NCBI RefSeq assembly: GCF_001941845.1
Contig: NZ_CP018870.1
Location: forward strand, 2,573,001 to 2,637,000
From: Streptomyces sp. TN58
GTDB lineage: Bacteria > Actinomycetota > Actinomycetes > Streptomycetales > Streptomycetaceae
DNA: 64,000 nucleotides
Direction: 5' to 3'
How positions within the stretch are numbered: the stretch's first letter is position 1; every line of letters starts with the position of its first letter. A model generated the notes under the pieces. The model worked only from the letters and a program-made list of their open reading frames with translations. It was not told where the DNA came from and ran no database searches. Shown piece after piece: positions 27,513 through 36,800 of the stretch. The translations under genes and the position numbers were made by a program.

Positions 27513-28454
27513 TCACCCCGGCTGCCGGGCGCCCGCGCCGGCACTCGTACGGGCCTCCTCCGCCGGGGCCGGGCCGGCGGCGGCGGTGCGGGGCCGGGGC
27601 CGCGCGGGGGCCAGTGACGTCAGGGCCACCCCGCCCACCAGCAGGACGGCCGCCACCCAGCGCAGGCCCGACACCCGCTCCCCCAGCACCAGGGCCGCCG
27701 AGGTCATCCCGAAGACCGGTACGAGCAGGCTGAACGGGGCCACCGACGAGGCCGGGTAGCGGCGCAGCAGGTACCCCCAGGCCCCGAAGCCGAAGACGGT
27801 CGAGACCCAGGCGACGTACACGATGACGCCGGCCCCGGACCAGTCCAGGGCGCGCAGGGCGGCCAGGTCCCGTTCCGGCCCCTCCAGCATCAGGGACAGC
27901 ACGAACAGCGGCAGCACGGGGACCGTGCACACCCAGACCATGAAGTTCAGCGCGTCCGGCGGGGAGGCCTTGCGGGTCAGGACGTTGGAGACGCCCCAGC
28001 AGGCGGCGGCCGCCACGACCAGGGTGAAGCCGAGCACCGGCCCGGAGGTCCCGCCGTCCGCGGCGGCCACCGCGATCCCGGCCAGTGCGACGGCCATGCC
28101 GGCCACCCGCACCCGGCCCGGCCGCTCGCGGAGCACGACGGCGGCCAGGGCGGCGGTGAAGACGGCCTGGACCTGCAGGACGAGGGAGGACAGCCCGGCC
28201 GGCATCCCCGCGTCCATACCGGTGAAGAGCAGGCCGAACTTGGCGACGCCGAGGGCGATCCCCACCCCCGCGATCCACTTCCACGCGACCTTGGGCCGCC
28301 CGACGAAGAACACGGCGGGCAGGGCGGCGACGAGGAAGCGCAGCGCGGACAGCAGCAGGGGCGGGAAGTGGCCGAGTCCGATCTCGATGACCACGAAGTT
28401 GAAGCCCCAGACGGCGGCGACGAGCACGGCGAGTGCGGTGTGTACGGGACGCAT
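27513..28454 (-). CDS. EamA/RhaT-family drug-metabolite transporter
   Basis: The 313-residue membrane protein has ten predicted hydrophobic helices arranged as two EamA repeats. The first begins AVLVAAVWGFNFVVIEIGLGHFPPLLLSALRF (seen as VWGFNFVV and PPLLLSALRF) and the second near residue 145 (AACWGVSNVLTRKA). The C-terminal tail is Ala/Pro/Arg-rich. It probably exports a small metabolite or amino acid; the substrate is unknown. It is divergent from a LysR gene 89 bp away, the usual arrangement for a regulator and its exporter. Confidence 0.9.
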   Translation of the reverse strand: MRPVHTALAVLVAAVWGFNFVVIEIGLGHFPPLLLSALRFLVAALPAVFFVGRPKVAWKWIAGVGIALGVAKFGLLFTGMDAGMPAGLSSLVLQVQAVFTAALAAVVLRERPGRVRVAGMAVALAGIAVAAADGGTSGPVLGFTLVVAAAACWGVSNVLTRKASPPDALNFMVWVCTVPVLPLFVLSLMLEGPERDLAALRALDWSGAGVIVYVAWVSTVFGFGAWGYLLRRYPASSVAPFSLLVPVFGMTSAALVLGERVSGLRWVAAVLLVGGVALTSLAPARPRPRTAAAGPAPAEEARTSAGAGARQPG

Positions 28455-28492
28455 GCACCGAGCATCACCTCGGCGAACCATGTAGCACCAGC

Positions 28493-28506
28493 GCGAATCT
28501 CTTCGC
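28493..28506. promoter_or_regulatory. Palindrome in the LysR-EamA divergent region
   Basis: GCGAA-TCTC-TTCGC is a perfect 5-bp-arm palindrome midway between the two divergent starts. It is a plausible operator core for the adjacent LysR regulator. Confidence 0.45.
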
Positions 28507-28543
28507 ACATGAATGAAGCAGTGCTTACGAATAACATGGCGGG

Positions 28544-29443
28544 ATGCTCGATCTCGCCAGGCTGCGCGCCCTGCACGCCGTATCCGTCCACGGCTCGGTC
28601 GCGGCCGCCGCGGCCGCCCTCGGCTACACCCCTTCCGCGGTCTCGCAGCAGATCGCCAAGCTGGAGCGGGAGACCCGCACCACCCTGCTGGAACGGCGCG
28701 GGCGCGGGGTCGCCCTCACCGAGGAGGCCCGCCATCTGGCGGACACGGCGCAGGAGTTGCTGGCGATCGTGGAACGCGCCGAGACCACCCTGGAGGAGCG
28801 CCGCGGGCAGCCGAGCGGGCTGCTCACGGTCGCCGCGTTCGCCTCGGCCGCGCGCGGGCTGCTGCCGGGGGTGCTGGCCGACCTGGCCCGCCGGCACCCG
28901 TCCCTGGACGTACGCCTCACCGAGGTCGACCCGCACCTGTCGGTGGACCTGGTGGCCCGCGGCGTGACCGACCTGGCCGTCGCCCACGACTGGGACATCG
29001 CCCCGCTGCCCGCGCCCGAGGGGGTCGAGCAGGCCCTCATCGGCGACGACCTCTGCGACCTGGTCGTCCCGGCCGGCCACCCCTTCACCTCCCGCGGGAC
29101 CGTCCGGCGCTCCGACCTCGGCGGCCAGCGCTGGGTGTGCCAGCCGCCGGGCCGGGTCTGCCACGACTGGCTGATGCGGACGCTGCGCACCGCCGGCTTC
29201 GAGCCCGACATCGCGCACGTCGCCGAGGAGAACCACACCATCGTCGCCCTGGTGGCGGCCGGACTCGGAGTGGCGGTCGTCCCCCGGCTGGGCACGGGCG
29301 AGCTGCCGCCGGGCGCCGTGGCCGTACCTCTGGAACCGGGCCCGGTCCGCCGGCTGTACGCCCTGTGGCGCACCGGCGCCGCCCGCCGCCCGGCCATCAC
29401 CGAAGCGGTCCGCACCCTCCAGGACCACTGGCTCACGCGATAA
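28544..29443 (+). CDS. LysR-family transcriptional regulator
   Basis: The 299-residue protein has an N-terminal winged HTH (VHGSVAAAAAALGYTPSAVSQQIAKLE read as SVAAAAAALGYTPSAVSQQI) and a LysR substrate-binding domain from about residue 88. The C-terminal effector domain has the usual two-lobed pattern ending AITEAVRTLQDHWL. It is divergent from the EamA transporter and probably controls it in response to the exported compound. Confidence 0.9.
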   Translation: MLDLARLRALHAVSVHGSVAAAAAALGYTPSAVSQQIAKLERETRTTLLERRGRGVALTEEARHLADTAQELLAIVERAETTLEERRGQPSGLLTVAAFASAARGLLPGVLADLARRHPSLDVRLTEVDPHLSVDLVARGVTDLAVAHDWDIAPLPAPEGVEQALIGDDLCDLVVPAGHPFTSRGTVRRSDLGGQRWVCQPPGRVCHDWLMRTLRTAGFEPDIAHVAEENHTIVALVAAGLGVAVVPRLGTGELPPGAVAVPLEPGPVRRLYALWRTGAARRPAITEAVRTLQDHWLTR

Positions 29444-29449
29444 CGCTCC

Positions 29450-29840
29450 CGCGGGGGCCAGGCGTGTAACGGGGTTTCCCCCCGCGCGCCGAACGCAACC
29501 GCCCCCGCCGGGGCCGGGTGTGCGGCGGGGTGTCCCCGCAGGGCGCCGAACACAACCCCCCGCGCGGCACACCACCGGGTCACGTTCGGCGCCCGAGGAG
29601 ACACCCCGGCGCGCGGCCGGCCCCACCAACGCCCCCGCCAAGCACCCCCCGGGGACCGCGACCGCCCCCGCCGGGGCCGGGTGTGCGGCGGGGGGTCCCC
29701 GCAGGGCGCCGAACACAACCCCCCGCGCGGCACACCACCGGGTCACGTTCGGCGCCCGAGGAGACACCCCGGCGCGCGGCCGGCCCCACCAACGCCCCCG
29801 CCAGGCACCCCCCGGGGACCGCGACCGCCCCCGCCGGACA
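29450..29840. repeat. 163-bp tandem repeat (two full copies plus partial copies)
   Basis: Two almost identical 163-bp units begin at 29501 and 29664, and a third start at 29827 breaks off. A diverged partial copy (GCGCGCCGAACGCAACC) precedes them at about 29455-29500. Each unit holds inverted repeats GGGCGCCGAAC / GTTCGGCGCCC and GGGGTGTC / GACACCCC, so each can fold into a long stem. Open frames through it are low-complexity artefacts. It fills most of the 511-bp gap before the GH3 gene. Confidence 0.85.
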
Positions 29841-29954
29841 CCCCCGGGCAACCGCGCCCGACCCCGCCGCCACCCCCGCCGGGAGGCACGCGGCGCCGCG
29901 ACACGACCGCGACACGCCCGGCGGCGCCCGGACCCCACCGGTAGGGTCCGGCGC

Positions 29955-31781
29955 GTGCCGAACCACGCCTCCCGCCGGACCCTGCTCGCCGCGGCCGCCG
30001 CGGCCGCCGCCACGGCCGCGGGGGCGGTCGCCGCCACCTCGGGCACCGCCCGCACCGCCACCGCCGACACCTCCGACGCCCTCAACCCCGAAGGCCCGCC
30101 CGGCCGCCGGCCCGACCGGGCCGCCCTCCGGCGCACCGTGGACCGGATGAGCCTCGCCGAGAAGGTCGGGCAGCTCTTCGTCTCCCGGGCCTACGGGCAC
30201 TCCGCCACCGAACCCGACCCGGCGGACGCCGACCAGAACAGCGCGGCGTTCGGCGTACGCACCGCCGCCGAGCTGGTCTCCCGCTACCACCTCGGCGGGA
30301 TCGTCTACTTCGCCTGGGCCCACAACACCCGCGCCCCGCACCAGATCGCCACGCTGTCGGCCGGTCTCCAGCAGGCGGCCCTCACCTCCGGCGCCCGTAT
30401 CCCGCTGCTGCTCTCCACCGACCAGGAGCACGGCGCCGTGGCCCGCATCGGCAAGCCCGCCACGCTCTTCCCGGGGGCGATGGCGCTCGGCGCCGCCGGT
30501 TCCGCCGCCGACGCCCGGCTCGCCGCCCGTGTCGCGGGCTCCGAGCTGGCCGCCATGGGCATCCGGCAGGACTACGCCCCCGTCGCCGACGTCAACGTCA
30601 ACCCGGCCAATCCGGTCATCGGCGTACGCTCCTTCGGCTCCGACCCGCGCGCCGTCGCGGAGCTGGTCGCCGCCCAGGTGCGCGGCTACCAGGGCGCCGG
30701 GGTGGCCGCCACCGCCAAGCACTTCCCCGGGCACGGGGACACCGAGACCGACAGCCACGTCGGCCTGCCGGTCATGCGGCACACCCGCGCCGAGTGGGAG
30801 GAGCTGGACGAACCGCCGTTCCGCGCCGCGGTGCGGGCCGGCGTGGACGCCATCATGACGGCGCACATCGTCTTCCCCGCGCTCGATCCCTCGGGGGACC
30901 CGGCGACCCTCTCCCGGCCGATCGTGACGGGCATCCTGCGCGAACGCCTCGGCTTCCGGGGGGTGGTGGTCACCGACGCCCTGGACATGGCCGGCGTCCG
31001 CCAGAAGTACGGCGACGACCGGGTGCCCGTACTGGCCCTCCTGGCGGGCTGCGACCAGCTGCTGAACCCGCCGGACCTGCCGCTCGCCCACCGAAGCGTG
31101 CTGGCGGCCGTCGAGTCGGGCGAGCTGGCGGAGGACCGGATCGACGAGTCGGTGCTGCGGATCCTGGAACTGAAGTCCCGCCGGGGGCTGTTCGGCGGGG
31201 CGAACCCCTCCGCCGCGTCGGTGGACGCGGTCGTCGGCGTACGCGAGCACCTGGACGCCGCCGACCGGATCGCCGGCGCCACCACGACCCTGCTGGCGAA
31301 CCCCGCCGCGCTGGTGCCGTTCGACGCCGGGGCCGCGCCGCGGCTGCTGGTCACCGGGACCGACCCGGTCTCCCCCAGCGGCACCACCGGACCGCCCACC
31401 GTCGTCCTGGCCCGCGAGCTGACCGCGCTGGGCTGCCGGGCCGAGGCCGTGCCGCCCGTGCGCGCGGCGGCCGCGGCGGCAGGTCACGCGGCGGTGCTGG
31501 TGTGCACGTACAACGTCCCGGAGGGGGACGGTCCGCAGCGCACGCTGGTGGCGGATCTGGTCGCCACCGGCGTCCCGGTGGTCCTGGTGGCGCTGCGCAA
31601 CCCCTACGACCCGGCCCGGCTGCCGGCCTGCGCGGCGGAACTCGCGACGTACTCGTGGGGGGACGCGGAGATGCGGGCGGCGGCCCGGGTCCTGACCGGG
31701 GCGGCGCGGCCGAGGGGCCGTCTCCCCGTACCGGTCCCCGGCCGCTACCCGCTGGGGCATGGGCTCTCGCCGGGCTCCTGA
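29955..31781 (+). CDS. Secreted GH3 beta-N-acetylhexosaminidase-type glycosidase
   Basis: The 608-residue protein starts at GTG 29955 and opens with a twin-arginine-like signal (SRRTLLAAAAAAA). The GH3 TIM barrel has the NagZ-type signature KHFPGHGDTETDSH (near 254-267), which carries the His-Asp dyad seen in bacterial N-acetylglucosaminidases. The nucleophile is probably Asp341 in VVVTDALDMAG. An additional C-terminal alpha/beta domain follows (about 440-600). It probably cleaves GlcNAc from muropeptides or chitin fragments outside the cytoplasm. Confidence 0.9.
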   Translation: MPNHASRRTLLAAAAAAAATAAGAVAATSGTARTATADTSDALNPEGPPGRRPDRAALRRTVDRMSLAEKVGQLFVSRAYGHSATEPDPADADQNSAAFGVRTAAELVSRYHLGGIVYFAWAHNTRAPHQIATLSAGLQQAALTSGARIPLLLSTDQEHGAVARIGKPATLFPGAMALGAAGSAADARLAARVAGSELAAMGIRQDYAPVADVNVNPANPVIGVRSFGSDPRAVAELVAAQVRGYQGAGVAATAKHFPGHGDTETDSHVGLPVMRHTRAEWEELDEPPFRAAVRAGVDAIMTAHIVFPALDPSGDPATLSRPIVTGILRERLGFRGVVVTDALDMAGVRQKYGDDRVPVLALLAGCDQLLNPPDLPLAHRSVLAAVESGELAEDRIDESVLRILELKSRRGLFGGANPSAASVDAVVGVREHLDAADRIAGATTTLLANPAALVPFDAGAAPRLLVTGTDPVSPSGTTGPPTVVLARELTALGCRAEAVPPVRAAAAAAGHAAVLVCTYNVPEGDGPQRTLVADLVATGVPVVLVALRNPYDPARLPACAAELATYSWGDAEMRAAARVLTGAARPRGRLPVPVPGRYPLGHGLSPGS

Positions 31782-31801
31782 GAGCGCCCGCCGGCACGAC
31801 G

Positions 31802-31836
31802 GAGGGCGTGCCCGCACGGACCGCGGACACGCCCTC
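31802..31836. terminator. Terminator between GH3 and S37 peptidase genes
   Basis: GAGGGCGTG / CACGCCCTC form a 9-bp stem around a GC-rich 17-nt interior. It lies between convergent genes and can serve both. Confidence 0.65.
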
Positions 31837-31855
31837 GCCTGTGGCTGCTACCGCC

Positions 31856-33289
31856 TTACGGGCGCAGCTGCGGCTCGCGTTCCAGGTCGCGGCGGTCGAG
31901 TTCGGCGTCCGGGGCCGCCAGCGGCGCCGCCCGGCCCGTGTCGGCGAGCGTCGCGGCCGGAGCCACCCCGGCCCACTGGAGGATCTTGGCGGTCGCGAGG
32001 GCCTTCTCGCCGTCGAGGAGCTTGGCGACGTTGGCCCCGTGGTTGGCGCCCGGCGCGATCATCACGTGGCTGTCGCGGGCTCCGTAGCCGATGCGGAACG
32101 GCTCGGCGCCCCACGGGTCGTTCTGCCCGTACACGAACAGCATCTGGTTCGCGTGGTCGCGCACCCACCTGTCGATGTCGGCCATGGCTCCGGGCTGGAA
32201 GGCCATGGGGATGTCGCGGGGCACGAAGTTGCGCGGCGGCTGGTAGCCGTAGCGGCTCAGGTTGCCCAGGTGCGGCTGCTTGATGTTCGGCGAGCCGAGC
32301 TGGGTGCCCGCCTGGTAGTAGTACGGCGTGTACGTCTCCAGGCCCTGGTCGGTGTAGGCGGAGAAGCCGGAGATCGCGTCGATGGAGTCCCAGATATCCT
32401 GGTCGGAGGCGGTGGCGGCGGCCGGGATCGCGGCGCAGTCGGCCAGCAGGCTGTACTGCCAGAAGGCCCACACGTAGTCGAGGACGACGGCCTCGTAGGC
32501 CTTGTCGAGGTTGCCGATGGTGTTGAAGGTCCAGCCGTTCTCGGCGGCGGCGGTCGCGTACCTGGCCTCCAGCGGCTCACGGCGCAGCAGTGCCTCGCGC
32601 TGCACGGCGTTCAGCTTGTCGCGGCACTCCTTGGTGCCGACCTTGGCGAAGAACCGGTCGTAGGCCGAGTCCTCCTTGTCGGCGACGTCGTTGGGCGCGA
32701 CGTAGGCGACGACGCCGTCCATGTCGCGCGGGTAGAAGCGCTCGTAGTACGTCGCCGTCATGCCGCCCTTGCTGCCGCCGGTGGCCAGCCAGTTCTTCTT
32801 GTAGATCTTCTTTAGGGCGGTGAAGATGCGGTGCTGGTCGCTGGCGGCCTGCCAGATGTCCAGGTGGGCCCAGTTGGCCGGGTCGGGCCGGGAGGGCGTG
32901 AAGAATCGATACTCCATGGACACCTGGTTGCCGTCGACGATGGTCGTCGGCTCGCTGCGGCGCGGGTTGGTGTTGACGTTGTAGCCGGAGGTGAAGAACA
33001 CCGACGGCCGGGAGACGTCCTTGTGCAACAGGGTCAGGCGCTGCTTGAAGGTGCCCTTCCACGGCTGCCGGTGGTCGACCGGCTGCTCGTAGTTCAGCAC
33101 GAAGAATCGGTAGCCGGGATACGGCTTCTCCTCGATCAGGCTCATCCCGGGAATGCCGAGGATCTGGTCCTTGATGTCCGCGGCGGCCGCCGGCTCCGCG
33201 GCGGTGGCCGCTTGTGCCGTGGTGCCGGCCGCACCCATGGTGCCGATGAGCACCACGAGCGACAGCAGCCATCCGAGCGTCTTGCGCAT
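31856..33289 (-). CDS. Secreted S37-family tripeptidyl aminopeptidase
   Basis: The 477-residue precursor starts at ATG 33289 behind GGGGAGGG and has a signal peptide (to about residue 28). It matches the actinomycete S37/PS-10 peptidase family: nucleophile in ATGGSKGGMTATYYERFYP (Ser173), PRDMDGVVAYVAPNDV, Asp near YGQNDPWGAEPF and His in APGANHGANVAKLL. Family members release tri- or tetrapeptides from N-termini, often with a preference for Pro, from extracellular peptides. Some annotations call the same family S28. Confidence 0.9.
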   Translation of the reverse strand: MRKTLGWLLSLVVLIGTMGAAGTTAQAATAAEPAAAADIKDQILGIPGMSLIEEKPYPGYRFFVLNYEQPVDHRQPWKGTFKQRLTLLHKDVSRPSVFFTSGYNVNTNPRRSEPTTIVDGNQVSMEYRFFTPSRPDPANWAHLDIWQAASDQHRIFTALKKIYKKNWLATGGSKGGMTATYYERFYPRDMDGVVAYVAPNDVADKEDSAYDRFFAKVGTKECRDKLNAVQREALLRREPLEARYATAAAENGWTFNTIGNLDKAYEAVVLDYVWAFWQYSLLADCAAIPAAATASDQDIWDSIDAISGFSAYTDQGLETYTPYYYQAGTQLGSPNIKQPHLGNLSRYGYQPPRNFVPRDIPMAFQPGAMADIDRWVRDHANQMLFVYGQNDPWGAEPFRIGYGARDSHVMIAPGANHGANVAKLLDGEKALATAKILQWAGVAPAATLADTGRAAPLAAPDAELDRRDLEREPQLRP

Positions 33290-33373
33290 TCGCCCTCCCC
33301 TTGAGTTCACTTCGGTCGCCGTGAACCTAGCGGGGCCAACACGCCACTGAACAGACTCAGTTGGGACTGTCCC

Positions 33374-33775
33374 TCAGCACAGGATCCAGCCGGAGTCGGC
33401 CGACCCGGCTCCCATACCCCCCTTTACATACACACAGCGGCTGATCGCCCCCACGCTGACGGGCCCGGCGTACCGGGTGAACCGCCCCGCCTCGTGCACC
33501 GGTGCGCCGCCGCGCGGCTGGATGCTCACCGCCATCCGCCGCCGCTCGCCGGGCGCCCGGGCCACGGTCACCGCGCAGGCCCGGTTGCGGCTCTTGTAGA
33601 CGCGCAGCTCGCCCTCGCCGAAGGCCACCGTGTGCGCGAGCCGCCCCGCGCACCCGCCGCTCGCGGCCTGCACGGGAGGCCCGGCGAACAGCCCGCCGAC
33701 ACAAAGCCACAGGGCTGCTGTGAGCGCTCCCAGTGACGCGGCCCGACGCCTCCGCCCGCTCCACCCCTGCACCAT
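33374..33775 (-). CDS. Small secreted protein, spore-associated-protein-like
   Basis: The 133-residue precursor has a signal peptide ending near residue 37 (PVQAASG). The mature region has four cysteines (GGCAGRL, RACAVTV, SRCVYVKG, and the terminal GWILC). The C-terminal pattern resembles Streptomyces spore-associated protein A, which also ends with a cysteine after an aromatic residue. The resemblance is weak and the role is unknown. It lies between the S37 peptidase and the ABC exporter, all on the minus strand. Confidence 0.65.
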   Translation of the reverse strand: MVQGWSGRRRRAASLGALTAALWLCVGGLFAGPPVQAASGGCAGRLAHTVAFGEGELRVYKSRNRACAVTVARAPGERRRMAVSIQPRGGAPVHEAGRFTRYAGPVSVGAISRCVYVKGGMGAGSADSGWILC

Positions 33776-33877
33776 CAGCCCCCCGATCGGTCGCGCACGC
33801 GGTCGATGTGCGCACGCACGTACGACGCCCGGACGCCCCGGAAGGTTGCGCCGGACAAGGACCCGGCCGGCCGCCCG

Positions 33878-36800
33878 TCAGGCCGCGGCGGGCTCGTCCT
33901 CCCCGACGAAGGTGCGCCACAGCTCGGCGTACCGGCCGCCGCGCGCCAGGAGTTCGGTGTGGGAGCCGTCCTCGACGACGCGGCCGCGGTCCATGACCAC
34001 GACCCGGTCGGCGCGCGCGGCGGTGGTCAGCCGGTGCGCCACCACCAGGGTGGTGCGCTTGCCCGCGAGCCGGTCCGTCGCCTGGTTGACCTGCGCCTCG
34101 GTGGCGAGGTCCAGGGCGGCGGTGGCCTCGTCGAGCAGCAGCACGTCCGGGTCGACGAGCTCGGCGCGGGCCAGCGCGATCAGCTGGCGCTGTCCCGCGG
34201 AGAGGTTGCGGCCGCGCTCGGCGACGGTGTGCAAGTAGCCGCCGTCGAGGGTGGCGATCATGGCGTGGGCGCCGACCGCGCGGGCGGCTGCCTCCACCTC
34301 CGCGTCGCTCGCGTCGGGGCGTCCGTAGGCGATGGCGTCGCGGACGGTCCCCGGGAAGAGGTAGGACTCCTGGGGGACGACGCCCAGCCGGTGGCGGTAG
34401 GCCGTCAGGTCGAGCTCGCGCAGGTCGGCGCCGTCGGCGGTGATCCGCCCGGAGGTCGGGTCGTAGAACCGGGCCACCATCTTGACCAGGGTGGACTTGC
34501 CGGCGCCGGTCTCGCCGACGAAGGCGACGGTCTGGCCGGCGGGTATGCGCAGGCTGATGCCGGCCAGGGCCTCGGCCGTCTCGCCGCGCTCGGCGGCCGT
34601 CCCGTACCGGAAGCGGACGTCCTCGAAGGCGATCTCCCCGCGCAGCGCGGGCAGTTCGCGCGGCTTCTCGGGCCGCGGGGTGGTGGTGGGCTCGCGCAGC
34701 AGGTCCTGGATGCGGCCGAGGGAGACGGTGGCCTGCTGGTAGCCGTCGAAGACCTGGGAGAGCTGCTGGACCGGGGCGAAGAACAGGTCGATGTAGAGCA
34801 GGTACGCGACCAGCGCGCCGGTGGTGAGTGTCCCGGCCTCCACCCGGCCCGCGCCGACGATCAGCACGGCGGCCGCGGCGGCCGAGGACAGCAGCTGCAC
34901 GAACGGGAAGTAGACCGATATCAGCCACTGGCCGCGGACCCGGGCCTGGCGGTAGGAGTCGCTGCGTTCGGCGAAGCGGGTGGCGCCGGAGCCCTCGCGG
35001 CGGAAGGCCTGGACGATCCGCAGACCGGACACGGACTCCTGGAGGTCGGCGTTGACCAGGCTGACCCGGTCGCGGGCGAGCTCGTAGGCGGCGACGGACC
35101 TGCGGCGGAACACGATCGTCCCGACGACCAGGACGGGCAGGGTCGCGAAGACGATCAGGGCGAGCTCGACGTCGAGGACGAGCAGGGCGACGAGGATCCC
35201 GAAGAAGGTGAAGACGGAGACGACGGCCGTGACGAGCCCGGTCTGCAGGAAGGTGGAGAGCGAGTCCACGTCCGTGGTCATCCGGGTCATGATCTTGCCG
35301 GTCAGCTCGCGCTCGTAGTAGTCGAGGCCGAGCCGCTGGAGCTGGGCGAAGATCTTGACCCGGAGCGCGTACAGCACGCGCTCGCCGGTGCGGCCCGTCA
35401 TCCGGGTCTCGGCGAACTGCGCGGCCCACTGGGCGACGACGACCGCGAGGGCGAGCCCGGCGGCCGCCCAGACGGCGCCGACCACGGCCTGTTCCACGCC
35501 CTGGTCGATGCCGTGGCGGATCAGGATCGGCAGGAGCAGGCCGGCGCCCGCGTCCACGGCGACGAGCGCGAGGCTGATGGCGAGCGGCGCCCAGAACCCC
35601 TTCAGCAGGCGGCGCAGGCCGTAGCTCTCCTCGGCGGCCGCGGCGCGGGTCTCGTCGACGTCGGGCCGGTCGTCGGCGGGCGGCAGCGCGGCCACCTGGG
35701 CGAGCAGTTCGGGGGTGGCGGGCATGCCGGCGACCGCGCCGGCCATGGAGTGGCCGGCTCCGGGCGCCCCGACGGCGGCCGCGGGGGCGCCGGCGGTGGC
35801 CGCCTCGGGCTCCTCGCGGCGGCGCCACAGCTCGGGGGTGATCCCGGCGGGGACCCTGCGCTTGGCGTTGACGGGCTCGGAGTCGATCTCGGCCTCGAAC
35901 TCGATGTCGCGTTCGATGTCGCGGTCGAGGTCGCTCTCGAACTCGGCCATGGCGAGGGCGTCCGGGGTCCGCGGCGAGCCGGCGCCGAGCGCGTCGGGGT
36001 CGGTCAGCAGCCTGCGGTAGAGCGGCGAGCGCTTCTCCAGCTCCTCGTGCGTGCCGATCTCGGCGAGCCGCCCGCGGTCCAGTACGGCGATCCGGTCGGC
36101 CAGCGCGAGCGTGGAGCGGCGGTGGGCGATCAGCACGGTGGTCCGGCCGGCCATGACCGCGCGCAGGGCTTCGTGGATCTCGTGCTCGACGCGGGCGTCC
36201 ACGGCGGAGGTGGCGTCGTCGAGGAGCAGCAGCCTGGGGTCGGTGAGGATGGCCCGGGCCAGGGCGATGCGCTGGCGCTGGCCGCCGGAGAGGGTCAGGC
36301 CCTGCTCGCCGACCTTGGTGTCGTACCCGGCCGGCAGGGCCCGGACGAAGCCGTCGGCCTGGGCGGCGCGGGCTGCGGCCTCGATCTGCTCGTCGGTGGC
36401 GTCCGGGTGGCCGTAGGCGATGTTGGCGCGGATGGTGTCGGAGAAGAGGAAGGAGTCCTCGGGGACGAGGCCGATCGCGCCGCGCAGGGAGGCGTAGGTC
36501 AGCTCGCGGACGTCGTGGCCGCCGATGCGCACGGTGCCGCGGTCGGCGTCGTAGAAGCGCGGCATGAGGAGCGAGACGGTGGACTTCCCGCTGCCGGAGG
36601 CGCCGACGACGGCGACGGTCTCGCCCTCCGCGACGGAGAGCGAGAAGCCGTCGAGGACGGGCCGCTCGGGGTCGTAGCCGAAGCGGACGTCCTCGAACTC
36701 GACGGTGGCGGGCGCGTCGGCGGGCAGTTCGAGCTCGCCCTCGGAGATCGCGGGCTCGGTGTCGATGAGCTCGAAGACGCGCTCCACGCCGGCGCGGGCC

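Noticed and set aside
29450..29840. CRISPR array or protein-coding repeat
   Set aside because: Units are contiguous 163-mers; open frames through them are low-complexity and lack start signals.
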